64,000 bases of DNA from Flavobacteriaceae bacterium (GTDB lineage Bacteria; Bacteroidota; Bacteroidia; Flavobacteriales; Flavobacteriaceae), in the NCBI GenBank assembly GCA_027490305.1, contig JAIXYI010000049.1, positions 1 to 64,000 of the forward strand. The letters are read 5' to 3'. Positions 1 to 9,300 of the stretch are shown one piece after another. The first letter of the stretch is position 1. Each line of letters begins with the position of its first letter. The position numbers and the translations under genes were made by a program. Below the pieces are notes generated by a model that did no database searches, was not told the origin of the DNA, and was given only the letters and a program-made list of their open reading frames with translations.

Positions 1-46
1 ACAGAACGACAATGAGTTGAAACCACCAATGGAAGTCAAACCTTAA
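1..46 (+). CDS. 3' end of an upstream gene (partial)
   Basis: An open frame enters from the left edge, reads QNDNELKPPMEVKP and stops at a TAA at 44-46, seven bases before a strong hairpin. The position of the stop just ahead of a terminator-like hairpin is why I read it as a real C-terminus. Fourteen residues are too few to name a family. Confidence 0.45.
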   Translation, partial: QNDNELKPPMEVKP

Positions 47-52
47 ATTCAT

Positions 53-87
53 GTGCCGGGTTTCGGCCCGGCACTTATTTTTATTTT
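53..87 (+). terminator. Hairpin with T-rich tail
   Basis: GTGCCGGG (53-60) pairs perfectly with CCCGGCAC (67-74) across a six-base loop and is followed by a T-rich run. It looks like an intrinsic terminator for the gene ending at 46. It finishes only 13 bases before the next ATG, so the downstream gene either depends on read-through (an attenuator-like arrangement) or has a leaderless or very short-leader start. Confidence 0.6.
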
Positions 88-1257
88 ATGTTTACGAAAG
101 AGCAATTGGAGAAGTGGGAACAAATGGGGTATGTATTCCCCCCAGAGTATGCGAACTGGGCGGTGAAAGAAGTTGTGAAGAAAGATTCCACGCCAAAGAT
201 GATGCAGGTCAAATTATTAAATACCCCCGAAGATTTTAATGGAATCGTCGAGTTTGAGGTTGTGACTAACATAACAAAAGATAGTAAACACTCTTTTACA
301 TTCACACTGTGGGATGTAGATAGTATATTGTCAGACTCTCCGGACACAAATACTGATAGTTTTTTAGGGCAAACCACATTTAAAGTAAAAGACAAAAATG
401 TATTTAAATTTCTTTTAACCGAAGAGATGAGGAATAAGGCATTCGCGGATATCGAATTTGGATCAGCAGAATGTTATATCCAAGTTTCTCATCCTGATGC
501 GGAGTCTGTTTATTCACGAGTATTCAAGGTCTCTAAAAATAGGATTGGTAAGAAATCAGGAAACGGCCCCTGTGACCCTGTATTGGTTAAGAAACTTGTG
601 TTATCTGATAAGGAAAGGGCAATATTCCTTGCTACTTTATGGGGAGAAACCTGGGGTGAGATCGAACTAAAAGAAGTTGCTTGGGTGTATTACAATTTGA
701 TTCAAAAATATGGTTTCAATTCTGGTATGGCAAATTCATATTTTTATCTGCATGGCCCGAAAGACCCATACGGGTTGTATAAATCAATACTTTACTATTT
801 GGGAGAGGGACCAGAATACGAAAATGATCCCGTAAAAACTGGAGGGACTATAAAAACTTATATAAAAGGCCCTTTTTTCAAAGACGTCGTTATTCCGAGA
901 CTCAAAAGACAAATGGAATTTGTAGACTCGAAAGTATTGATTGAAAAGCCTAAGACCTGTATTCAAGGGTGGTTCGGTCAAGGCTATTGGGGAGACATGA
1001 ATATTCGGTTTAAAGCGGACTGGACGCGAGTATGGGCAATGGCTACAATGTATTATAATTTGCAACAGACAAATAAAGCCCATAAAATATTGGTCAAAGA
1101 GTATAATGCTTTTAATTACAAGGGACAGAATATCACTACATTTATTTTTGATCGGGACTCAATCCTACTTTATTTCGAGCAAGAGCACCCCAATATAATG
1201 CCAGAAAACTATTTCGACATCCCTCAAATGCTGTACTATGATAAAATACCTGATTAA
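88..1257 (+). CDS. Possible cell-wall-hydrolase-like protein
   Basis: A 389-aa protein with no signal peptide or membrane segment. The N-terminal ~150 residues look beta-rich (alternating hydrophobic residues, FEVVTNITKDSKHSFTFTLW). From about residue 175 the pattern changes to a helical segment, ERAIFLATLWGETWGE followed by VAWVYYNLIQKYG. It resembles SleB-type cell-wall hydrolases and transglycosylases, in which a Glu in a GExxGE-like motif is catalytic. The next gene, a lipoprotein, overlaps its end by 20 bases, so the two are translationally linked. A leaderless putative hydrolase coupled to a periplasmic lipoprotein would fit an effector/immunity pair, but that is inference; the family match is weak. 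Confidence 0.5.
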   Translation: MFTKEQLEKWEQMGYVFPPEYANWAVKEVVKKDSTPKMMQVKLLNTPEDFNGIVEFEVVTNITKDSKHSFTFTLWDVDSILSDSPDTNTDSFLGQTTFKVKDKNVFKFLLTEEMRNKAFADIEFGSAECYIQVSHPDAESVYSRVFKVSKNRIGKKSGNGPCDPVLVKKLVLSDKERAIFLATLWGETWGEIELKEVAWVYYNLIQKYGFNSGMANSYFYLHGPKDPYGLYKSILYYLGEGPEYENDPVKTGGTIKTYIKGPFFKDVVIPRLKRQMEFVDSKVLIEKPKTCIQGWFGQGYWGDMNIRFKADWTRVWAMATMYYNLQQTNKAHKILVKEYNAFNYKGQNITTFIFDRDSILLYFEQEHPNIMPENYFDIPQMLYYDKIPD

Positions 1258-1903
1258 TCTCTTATGTGTCGTTTGTATTTTCAGTTGCGTTTCATGTGAC
1301 CAGCCAAAACGCTGTCAACTGACATTGCTTTTACAGACAGACATAGACGATAACGGCGATGACGGACGTTTTAACACCAAAATAGGTTACCGTCCGGGTG
1401 TATTCCATACGGAGCATTACCGGATGGCAAAGTCTGCCGGATTTGTCGCACTCGATACCATACGAAGCCTGTGGATCAACGGAAAAGAAGTACCCAGTTC
1501 GCTCGATTTTGATGCGTTAGCCGCAAAATACAAAACGCATGCGATCCGAATCGAAGATCTGTTTAAGAGTGACGAATTCGCAGATTCCCTTTTTTATCAG
1601 CGTCATCGTCTGTTAAACGAGAAACAGGCTAAAGGCGCATTCCACGGTTCAGAGCATTTCCTTACGTTAGAGGATAATACTTATGTCCAACTGCTGGATA
1701 CCGCCGGGCCGCAAATCCTATTGAGATTTTATAAAGATGGTGTTGAAGAGGAACAGCACCTGAAAAGTTATAGCGAATTGTTTCCGGCCAGTTTAAAAGC
1801 ATTAGACATTGACGGCGACGGACGGAAAGAGGTTTTGGTGGTGTGCACGGGATTTTCCTATTGGGGTGCGAGCGCGAACGTCAGGGTATTTAAGGTGCCG
1901 TAG
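1238..1903 (+). CDS. Lipoprotein with FG-GAP-like calcium motif
   Basis: A 221-aa protein starting inside the end of the previous gene. The N-terminus is a lipoprotein signal (MIKYLINLLCVVCIF then SCVSC), with Cys20 as the likely lipidated residue. Near the C-terminus LDIDGDGRKEVLVV has the DxDxDG spacing of FG-GAP/VCBS calcium-binding loops. The rest has no recognised domain. The overlap with the upstream gene implies co-translation. Its role is unknown; a periplasmic protector for the upstream protein is one possibility. Confidence 0.65.
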   Translation: MIKYLINLLCVVCIFSCVSCDQPKRCQLTLLLQTDIDDNGDDGRFNTKIGYRPGVFHTEHYRMAKSAGFVALDTIRSLWINGKEVPSSLDFDALAAKYKTHAIRIEDLFKSDEFADSLFYQRHRLLNEKQAKGAFHGSEHFLTLEDNTYVQLLDTAGPQILLRFYKDGVEEEQHLKSYSELFPASLKALDIDGDGRKEVLVVCTGFSYWGASANVRVFKVP

Positions 1904-2114
1904 GAAGTTGTCAGGATATGAATTATGAGAATTGTAGAAAAAAGTAGCGTTCTTGTTTTAGGATTATTCGAGCGAGCAGACCTGCTACAAAGTAAATGGT
2001 ATAAAGGTCACGAATGTGGGAAATAAGCTAGTTTTTTAGAGAGCAGTAAAGGCCATTTTTCAATTGAATCGTAAGTTTTTTTAACGGAGTTAAGAATTAA
2101 AAAAACAGAAAGAA

Positions 2115-2756
2115 GTGAATAGCGCATTCTCCTGCATCGCCCTCCTTTTGTATTGTGTAGGTTTTGCACAGTGCGAGAATGAAGATGTATTTGTCTGTTT
2201 TAACAAGCAACGGCAGGTCATTCTTTCAGAAGATCGCCTGTATACGCTGAAAGGGTCATTTAAGACAGACAGTGAAGTTTCGACCGTAAACGAATACACC
2301 TACAATGTATATTCCCACGGCAAAACAATAGGGCGGTATTTTCTGGATGACAACATGAACTACGAAGCGGCGCTTTTGGATATAGACAGAAGTTTAGAAA
2401 AAAAAATCGGGCTGGCAGGGCAACTCAAATTGGTTGGTGTAGCAAGGGATTCTTTGTGTGTAGTGATGCAAAAATTACTGGCGACAAATGAATTCGACGG
2501 CCAACTTCCTGCTCTTGTCGACTTAGGTTTTCTTTTACACGCTGCCGGTTACCAGGAGGCGGCCTTTGAGGTGCTTACGAGGGTGCTTCAGATCGATTCA
2601 AGGCAAACCACTGCCCATCTCCATATGGCAGACGTTTTGTGGGATTTAAAACGATATGATGCTGCACGCCCGTATTATGCGAGCTACGTTGCGTTAATGA
2701 AAGCCAATGGGAAGCATCAAAAAATACCGTTGTATGTCAGAAAACGGCAACAATAG
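2115..2756 (+). CDS. Exported TPR protein, paralogue A
   Basis: 213 aa from a GTG start, the first start that leaves a signal peptide (NSAFSCIALLLYCVGFAQC). The C-terminal ~70 residues form a TPR-like pair of helices (FEVLTRVLQIDSRQTTAHLH, then ADVLWDLKRYDAARPYYASY). The tail, ANGKHQKIPLYV, is nearly shared with the next gene (GGKQKKIPRYV), so the two are tandem paralogues that have diverged in their N-terminal halves. No enzymatic motif was seen. The 211 bases upstream hold only a 33-codon ORF with no support. Confidence 0.6.
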   Translation: MNSAFSCIALLLYCVGFAQCENEDVFVCFNKQRQVILSEDRLYTLKGSFKTDSEVSTVNEYTYNVYSHGKTIGRYFLDDNMNYEAALLDIDRSLEKKIGLAGQLKLVGVARDSLCVVMQKLLATNEFDGQLPALVDLGFLLHAAGYQEAAFEVLTRVLQIDSRQTTAHLHMADVLWDLKRYDAARPYYASYVALMKANGKHQKIPLYVRKRQQ

Positions 2757-2802
2757 TAAAAGTGTGCCGGAACTACAAAGCTGATCCTCGAATTCAAACT
2801 TT

Positions 2803-3648
2803 ATGAATGCCATTAGGATGATACGCATTTACCTGTTTCTTCTTGTCTTTTTAAGTGTTTCCGGGAATTCGATGGGGCAGTCGAATAAATGCCCTGATAA
2901 TTTTAGCGTGACGAAAGAAGAAGGCCTATACGCGCTGCATCTCGACGGCATGGATTATGTTTTCGAAGAGGATGTAATCGCCCTGCCCGGTTTTACTCCT
3001 ACCTTACGACTTGAATGTCCTTCGTTTGGGATTGACTTGATTATGACGCAGCAGGACGGCAATAATTATCAGGTCACGCATCTTTTCCTGGAGCGAGTGG
3101 ACCATGAATTTGTGGTAACTTTTCAATATCGTATTTGGAGCACGCGCGCAGGGTCTGAGATGGCAGGTATGAAAATAGCCGCTATACCTTTGCGTCGGTT
3201 CTTTGAACCGCAAATGCAAACCCAACTTTTTAACGCCTCCGACGTAAAGATCGGTAATCCGGAAGAGGAAGATGAGGCGAAGACGTTCTTTTCTACGGTA
3301 AAGAGTGCGTATAAAAACAAAAAGTATGATACGCTTGCTATTTTGTCGCATCCTTTTGTTTTTGCCAACCTGCCTCTTTTTGAAAAGAAGAACATTATGC
3401 AGTTGAACGATCTGGGATTCTATTGCCAGAAACTGCATTTGGATGAAAATGCTATTTACATCCTTGAGAGGGTCCTTTCGTTAGACCCTAACCGAACGGT
3501 CGCTCACCTAAACCTGGCCGATAGTTACTGGAACCTTTCAAACACGGCTAAAGCGAAAGAGCTGTATGGGAAGTATGTCGCATTAATGCGTATGGGCGGA
3601 AAGCAAAAGAAAATCCCTCGGTATGTATACTCGAGGCTGGACCCTTGA
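2803..3648 (+). CDS. Exported TPR protein, paralogue B
   Basis: 281 aa with a clear signal peptide (MNAIRMIRIYLFLLVFLSVSGNSMGQ). The C-terminal TPR-like part (AIYILERVLSLDPNRTVAHL, ADSYWNLSNTAKAKELYGKY) matches the preceding gene in order and spacing. The N-terminal half is a beta-rich domain with no recognised family. It lies 46 bases after paralogue A on the same strand and is probably co-transcribed. Function unknown; TPR scaffolds usually mediate protein contacts, here in the periplasm or outer envelope. Confidence 0.65.
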   Translation: MNAIRMIRIYLFLLVFLSVSGNSMGQSNKCPDNFSVTKEEGLYALHLDGMDYVFEEDVIALPGFTPTLRLECPSFGIDLIMTQQDGNNYQVTHLFLERVDHEFVVTFQYRIWSTRAGSEMAGMKIAAIPLRRFFEPQMQTQLFNASDVKIGNPEEEDEAKTFFSTVKSAYKNKKYDTLAILSHPFVFANLPLFEKKNIMQLNDLGFYCQKLHLDENAIYILERVLSLDPNRTVAHLNLADSYWNLSNTAKAKELYGKYVALMRMGGKQKKIPRYVYSRLDP

Positions 3649-3688
3649 GTAAAATAGGGAGTGGGTTTGAAGGGCGGTATAGTTCGCT

Positions 3689-3743
3689 GTTGAAATCGGT
3701 TACGTATGAATGGGTACGAGCGAGATGCTTGTGCCAGCAGGGG
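3689..3743 (+). repeat. 55-bp direct repeat, copy A
   Basis: Starts GTTGAAATCGGTTACGTATG and aligns without gaps to 4473-4527; about 40 of 55 bases match by eye. The two copies bracket the lipoprotein gene 3756-4376, copy A ending 12 bases before its start. Confidence 0.6.
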
Positions 3744-3755
3744 GAAGAATTTCTA

Positions 3756-4376
3756 ATGATGAAAACACTTATTCTTTTCGTAGGTTTTATTATGCTGTCT
3801 TGTTCTCCGGTAGAAGACAATGTGAAAATTCAGGATTTAGGATCTGATGGCGATATATTGGTGTCAAAGCTAGTTAGAGGAGATAGCTTAGAACTTAATA
3901 TTCCTTTTAGATTTAGAATTATCAATTCTTCGTTGGAAGACATTTCCTGTGATTTAGAGTTTAAAACCCGACAGGGCTTTATGTATGACCAACCCCTATT
4001 GGTGTCATTAGATGGAGTTTTGCACCGACACTTTAAGCGGGAACAGAAATGTATCCGCGCCGGGAAAGCAAAGGAGTTAACCTTTTATTATAGGATGCGC
4101 ATAGGACGCAACGAAGTGCCGGGCGATTTGAAGTTTGGTCCGTTAAGAGACAGTGTTGCTACACCTTATGCATTAATTCGGGGAGATTCAAAAATGGCAA
4201 GAGCTTTTACTGAATCCGTCAAAAACGATTCGCTTGCTTTTGACTTTTCCTATCGGGGCCACGTCTTTCTGAAAATTAAAAGGATAGCAGAAAGTAAGTA
4301 CTACACACTAACCGAGGAGGACTTGAAAAAAAGTCTCAACGCGAGTATTTTTGATCCGGCGCTTTTGCGTAAATAA
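3756..4376 (+). CDS. Small lipoprotein
   Basis: I start this at the ATG at 3756 rather than the track start (3645). The upstream 37 codons lie partly in a 55-bp repeat that also occurs outside any gene, while 3756 gives a textbook lipoprotein signal (MMKTLILFVGFIMLSCSP, Cys17). The mature ~190 residues look like a beta-sandwich (SLELNIPFRFRIINSSLEDI) and carry no known motif. It is flanked by direct repeats, hinting that it moved as a cassette. Function unknown. Confidence 0.6.
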   Translation: MMKTLILFVGFIMLSCSPVEDNVKIQDLGSDGDILVSKLVRGDSLELNIPFRFRIINSSLEDISCDLEFKTRQGFMYDQPLLVSLDGVLHRHFKREQKCIRAGKAKELTFYYRMRIGRNEVPGDLKFGPLRDSVATPYALIRGDSKMARAFTESVKNDSLAFDFSYRGHVFLKIKRIAESKYYTLTEEDLKKSLNASIFDPALLRK

Positions 4377-4436
4377 GAGAATAGGAAGGAAAGTAGTTGG
4401 TACCCTTGGTAAGGGTCAAAAGCCACTTCTTCCTTG

Positions 4437-4456
4437 GTATACGTGTGTACGTATAC
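4437..4456. repeat. Perfect palindrome GTATACGT-N4-ACGTATAC
   Basis: An 8-bp perfect inverted repeat around a four-base loop in the gap 4377-4653. A second hairpin, ACCCTT-GGT-AAGGGT, lies about 35 bases upstream (4401-4415). Neither has a T-tract. The rest of the gap is the second 55-bp repeat copy and a short stretch of near-repeated phrases (GCAGTAGGCAGT). Function unknown. Confidence 0.45.
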
Positions 4457-4472
4457 TCTACGGAAGGTCGGT

Positions 4473-4527
4473 GTTGAAATTGGCTACGTGTGAATCAACA
4501 CCAGCGTGACGCATATGCCAGAGGTGG
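4473..4527 (+). repeat. 55-bp direct repeat, copy B
   Basis: Starts GTTGAAATTGGCTACGTGTG. Pairs with copy A at 3689-3743, same length and no gaps; both end in TGCCAG plus a G-rich stretch. Confidence 0.6.
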
Positions 4528-4653
4528 GTATATACGGGTGGTTTCCGGGATAGCGCCGCGAAGTCGGAGACGTTCGCGGAGCGGGGTAAGCAGTAGGCAG
4601 TCGCAGTAGGCAGTCTCGCTTGCTCAGGTGCTCAGTTCCTCATCCCCCTCTCC

Positions 4654-4839
4654 TCACAAATACCGCTCGACTTCGTCGCGGTTGACGCCCATGAAGTTGC
4701 AGAATTCGTCGATGGTGACGACCTGGTGGGGTTGTTTTTGGAGTTGGGTTTTGATGCGTTCTAAGAGATAGCGTGAGGTGCGTACGGTTTTACCGGTGAA
4801 ACGGGCCACGGTTTTTGGATCGATTACGGCTGCTTTCAT
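4654..4839 (-). CDS. Small uncharacterised protein
   Basis: 61 aa, predicted mostly helical (TVARFTGKTVRTSRYLLERI, then VTIDEFCNFMGVNRDEVERY). The second half looks like a short helix-turn-helix or SAM-like helical pair. I have an impression of similar ~60-aa proteins in other Bacteroidota but cannot name a family. It faces away from the gene at 5082, leaving a 242-base divergent region with an AGGTGC/GCACCT inverted repeat (4914-4934). Confidence 0.55.
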   Translation of the reverse strand: MKAAVIDPKTVARFTGKTVRTSRYLLERIKTQLQKQPHQVVTIDEFCNFMGVNRDEVERYL

Positions 4840-4962
4840 GGTGCAAACGATTAGGTTTTACAGTTGATGAATGCCGTCTTCTGGGGTAGGCGGTTTGGCA
4901 TGTAGACGCTCACAGGTGCCGAAATGTTGCACCTTAACAGAAATTTAGGTTTCTCGAGGGGA

Positions 4963-4992
4963 AAAAAGTGTCGTTTTCGGCAAAAAGTGTCG
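4963..4992 (+). promoter_or_regulatory. Direct repeat AAAAAGTGTCG, possible operator
   Basis: AAAAAGTGTCG occurs at 4963-4973 and 4982-4992 (19-bp spacing), with a related GGGTGTCGG at 5016. The stretch AAAAGTGTCGTTTTCG resembles AAAAGTATCGTTTTCG upstream of the MazG-like gene (10571-10586). The spacing and position in a divergent intergenic region suggest a protein-binding site; no regulator is identified. Confidence 0.3.
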
Positions 4993-5081
4993 AAAAGGGT
5001 TGGTTTCGGAAATGGGGGTGTCGGCACGGATTAGACGGCCGTTTAGTTTTGGCCCATTGTTTAATCTTAAACCAATTTACG

Positions 5082-5801
5082 ATGAGAAAAGTGAGTGAAA
5101 CCGGGCACAACAAGAATGTGGCGAATTTTAAGGCGCTGCTAACGATTGCAACTGAGATGGGTGCGTTGTACCAACCGATGAACCGTTCTATTGAACTGGC
5201 GCAACTGCAGCCGGTTGTGCAGCAACTGGACGGCTGTATGACGGCGATGGAGGCTACGTTGCCGGCGTTTTGGAATGCGCAGGCGGACCGTGTGGCGGTA
5301 TTCGCAGAGTTGAACCGGCGTAGTGCGAGTGCGGTGAATGCGTTCTGCACGCTGCGTGTGGCAGAGGGCGACAAAGAGCACGTGAAGAGTATCCTGAAGA
5401 AGATTCGCCCGACGGGTGGAAGGAAAAAGGTGGATCCGGAGAAAGATAACAGCGAAACGATTTCGACTTCACAGCAAAGTTATGACAACCGGGCCGCGAA
5501 CTTTGGTTTGTTGGTGGCGCAGTTGCGTTCGCGTCCGGCGTATGCCCCGAATGAGACCGAACTGCGTCCGGGTGCGCTTGAGGACTTCCATGAGCGGCTG
5601 TTGGTGGCGAACCAGGAGATGGCGCGCAATACGTATTCGCTGCTGACGGCGCGTACGCAGCGCAATGAGGCGCTGTATACGGGCCAGGATAGCGTATTAG
5701 TGCTGCAACGCGAGATTAAAGGGTATCTGAAGTCGTTGGGTTCGAAAGGTGCGGCGTATTATAAGGCGGCGACGCGGTTGACGTTTTCGTATCGGTATTG
5801 A
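5082..5801 (+). CDS. Uncharacterised helical protein
   Basis: 239 aa from the ATG at 5082 (MRKVSETGHNKNVANF). The track start at 4968 would place the GTGTCG repeats inside the gene and adds a tail of atypical composition, so I reject it. The protein is rich in Ala, Arg, Gln and Leu and appears almost entirely helical, with a basic break around residue 110-120 (KKIRPTGGRKKVDPEK). No signal peptide or membrane segment. It is followed by a strong terminator and appears monocistronic. Function unknown. Confidence 0.6.
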   Translation: MRKVSETGHNKNVANFKALLTIATEMGALYQPMNRSIELAQLQPVVQQLDGCMTAMEATLPAFWNAQADRVAVFAELNRRSASAVNAFCTLRVAEGDKEHVKSILKKIRPTGGRKKVDPEKDNSETISTSQQSYDNRAANFGLLVAQLRSRPAYAPNETELRPGALEDFHERLLVANQEMARNTYSLLTARTQRNEALYTGQDSVLVLQREIKGYLKSLGSKGAAYYKAATRLTFSYRY

Positions 5802-5823
5802 CAACTGATTCCTGATAGGTGAC

Positions 5824-5866
5824 AAAAACCCCGGTGGCGTGTGACGCTGCCGGGGTTTTTTTTGTG
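5824..5866 (+). terminator. Strong intrinsic terminator
   Basis: AAAAACCCCGG (5824-5834) pairs with CCGGGGTTTTT (5850-5860), followed by more T. It lies 22 bases after the stop of the 5082-5801 gene. The A- and T-tracts on both sides would also let it work on the minus strand. Confidence 0.85.
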
Positions 5867-5897
5867 GCTTTAGGGCCGCAGGGTGCTGGTAGGAAGT

Positions 5898-6149
5898 ACT
5901 TCATGGTCGTTTGCGATTACTTCGTGGTCATTCGCATTTACTTCGTGCTTGTTTGCGATTACTTCGCGCTCGTTTGCTTTTACTTCGTGCTCATTTGCGA
6001 TTACTTCGCACTCGTTCGCTATTACTTCGCGCTTACACGCTATTACTTCGTGCTTGTTCGCCACTACTTCGTGCTTATTTGCTACTGCTTCGTGGTTATT
6101 CGCTTTTACTTCGCACTTATACGCTGTTACTTCGTGCTTCTACGTATTC
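5898..6149 (-). repeat. 12 x 21-bp tandem array, heptapeptide-coding frame
   Basis: Units beginning ACTTC start every 21 bases from 5898 to 6129, without indels; the commonest form is ACTTCGTGCTTATTTGCGAT plus one base. Because 21 is a multiple of three, several frames stay open and give spurious ORFs on the plus strand. On the minus strand one frame reads heptads of the type A-N-[EKD]-[HRC]-E-V-[IKVN] eleven times, entering after a TAG in the twelfth unit. The track ORF 5870-6064 starts at an internal GTG and ends LPTSTLRP. Within this frame several differences are synonymous (gca/gcg for Ala, aat/aac for Asn). Whether it is translated is unknown. Confidence 0.85.
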
Positions 6150-6311
6150 CCAGCGTTATTGGTAGTCAGTTGCTTAACGCCTTATTTTCTGCTAAATACT
6201 TTGAAAAACAGGTATTTATACGCGTAGCCGTTTTCTGCACAATGTTTACTTTGGCAACGGGGTAAGCAAAACAACGCTTAACGTCTGTAGAAAACTCTGA
6301 ACCAAAACTGG

Positions 6312-9300
6312 ATGACCATGCCTAACATTCCAAATTCGTTTGTCAAGAACATCGCTATTCGGTTGCGGGATGATTATAGTCTTTCAAACGAGCCAATCCC
6401 CTATTTTCACCGCAGGCTTGGTTTTTTACTTATAGAAACGTGGCCATTGCTCGGCAGGAGCTCCAGTGAACAGCACAAAAGAGCGAAGAGGCAGTTTATT
6501 GGCAGGGAGGACTTGCAGAAAAAATTCCTTGCTTTTTTGGAGGGCAGTAAGAAGGGGGTGTATTTAGTTACGGGTTATCGAGGTATGGGAAAAACGAGTT
6601 TTGTCAATCACGTCCTCAATCAGTACCGACTGGAAGACCGTAAAAGAATAAATGCCGTACATCTTACACTTGCCCAGGAAAATCCGAACGAATGGGATGT
6701 ATTACGCCAATTGGTGTCGAGTTTGTGCATGCGCATTCAGCCTGAAGTGGCGTTGTACCATCTTGTTAAGAATAGCCTATGCGCGACGGTGGGTGTGGTA
6801 TCTGCGTGGTATTTTATCAAGGAGACATTTTTTGTAAACGGGGGGCTATTAGTAAAAATGGGCGCTTTCGGCGCGGGAGTTTTGGGGGGATTGGCGGTTG
6901 GAGTGGTGTTGCGATTGCTGCTCTCGACACTCTTGTCATGGGCTTATCGGAATTATTACGGGTTGGTTTCACTGCGTGACCGTTGCTATGCCGTTGTGTC
7001 GGAAGAACGCGACCGGGAAGGAGGGCTTCGTTATCAGGGTCTTTCAGGAAGTATTAGAACCCGGAGAGGAAAGGCATATCCCATTGCCACATCCAAGGAG
7101 ATTGAATTTGAACTTTCCCGTTTATTGTCACGGATTACCAGGTGGGAGTTTGTTTTTGTTTTTGATGAACTTGACAAGGTTGAAGGCACTACGCCGAATT
7201 CACGGATGACCGAAACGATGGAGGTTTTTGAACAAAATCGGGCGTCGCGCGAACATCATTCACTTCGCGACCGAAAGCAAGCCGTATTGGGCCTGATTGC
7301 CGGCCTAAAGAATTTCCTTACGTCGGCCAATGCGCGTTTTATCTTTATCGCCGGGCGCGAAATGTTCGATGCCTCGCTTGCCGACATTGCGGATAAGCAG
7401 TCACCGCTGAGCAGCATCTTTACCTATACCTTCCACATCGAAAGCCTGCTGAAAGCTGAAACGGGCTATGAGGGTGAAAAGAACATTTCTTCTTTGAGCA
7501 CCGGGATAGAAGAGTTCCTGAAACGGCAGTTGTTTGAATCTGATACACCGGAATTCACCAAACGATCGTTAGATTATTTTTTGGATAGCGTCGCCAAAAA
7601 CAGCGAGGAACGCGAGAATCGGCAGTTCCGGTGCATGATGCAGGCATTTATTACGTATCTCGTGTATCGCACTGGCGGGGCACCGAAAAAACTCATCCGC
7701 ACCTTTCAGGAATTTGTGATGATAGGCGCCGAAGACTGGGAGGAAAAGGAGACCAAAACGATCATAAAGCTTACGACAACACAGAAACTGGGGTGTGCGG
7801 CCCAGGAAGACGGAAACAAATCGTATAATTACCTGTACTTTAATTATTTCAATCAACACCGTATCGGACTGGTCAATGCCATTTATCGTCCCTACACAGT
7901 GATGAAAGGCCGCACGTTTAAGGCGTTTTCAGAGAATACAGTCATCTCGGTGCCCTATCTTTTTGACCACCTTTTCAAATTCCATTCTTTCGCCTTTAGC
8001 ACTTCGTATATGGAGTTGATCCCTGAGATCATGTCGACCAACAAGACCCCTGCGTTAAAACAGGACCTGAAAGACGTAATTCGTTATTTATATAACGGAC
8101 CGCTTCGGGAGACGGACATACAGCTATTTGATTATAAGTTCAGCAGCAAAACCGCCAGTGAGATCGCATTTATTTCCCGGGTATTTGAAGAGGACGCGGC
8201 TGCTTATAATTTTACGCTTGATGAAAGTTATCCGATAAAGGCGGTCCTGATCGACAAAATCAAGGAGTTACGCAGTGTTTACGCCCAGTTTAAGGTTGAC
8301 GCAGAGCAGCTAAATCCGCAGATTTTCTCTATTTCCAACCTTAATGCCAGCCTCGCGGACCTGTATTTTTTCGATGGTGAATACCTGGATGCGCTGAATG
8401 GTTATTCCGATGCTATTCGGATGATTAACCACCTTTCGGTCGACCGGATGAATATCCGGGATTTCACGGGCCTGATACGGAATAAACTCAAAATCGGGCT
8501 TTGTTTCCAGAAAATCAGCTCGTTCGATGATGCGTTAGGCATCTATGCAGACGCGGTCCTGGATATCAAACGCTTTTACGCGTTCGCCTTGCAGAAAGCA
8601 AATTATGTCAACATCCGAGCCTGGAGAAGGGAAAGCGAGCCTAAAACGCAGTTTATGAGTGCCGTTTTAAGCGATTTGCTCCACCTCTGTGTGCAACCGT
8701 TTTTGGCGCAGTTATACGTACAGGAAAAACTGGCTCACGAAGGTGTCAGCTCTGGAAAGGCTCGCCTCGAGTTTGGGGAATTCATACGTATCTGCGAGGA
8801 AGTAGAACTGCACTGCGGACGGAATCGGCTCGTATTGGGCAATGCCTGTTTGCATCACGGTCATTTGTTGTATTACAAAAACAGTTTCCAAGCCACGCAA
8901 ACGTACGACCCAAAGGCGCCCGAGCCTGAGTGGTACGTTGAAAGACGAAAAACGATAGATGCTCTTTTTGGGAATTACTACGAAAGCCGTCGTCAGCCTA
9001 CGCTGGCCATCAAACTATATCTATTGGGGCTTGATGAGGTCGTAAGGGGGCGTGCTTTTTTCCGGGCGCTGCTTCCCGTGCATTCCGAAAAGCAATTTCT
9101 TTGTTCTGACACACGTCCAGGCCCTTTCCTACGGGCTTATCTCGATAAAGTAGCACAATTTCTGAGTGATGAAACGAAAGAGCATGAACAGTTCACATCG
9201 AACTTTCATAAGGCAGTGGCTACCTTCCTTTCTTGTATCGGTGATTGCATCCTGGGGATGGAGCCTTTGCCGAATGTGGCGCGTTACCGTGAATTATCTG

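Noticed and set aside
1925-2026. 33-codon ORF between the lipoprotein and TPR genes
   Set aside because: No signal, family or coupling to support it.
5898-6149. CRISPR-like array
   Set aside because: Units are contiguous 21-mers with no spacers and no cas genes nearby.
5819-6265. Plus-strand ORFs of 148, 114 and 84 aa over the 21-bp array
   Set aside because: They are open only because the 21-bp period keeps three frames free of stops; the repeats give Cys/Phe/Leu-rich strings with no start context, and one begins inside the terminator.
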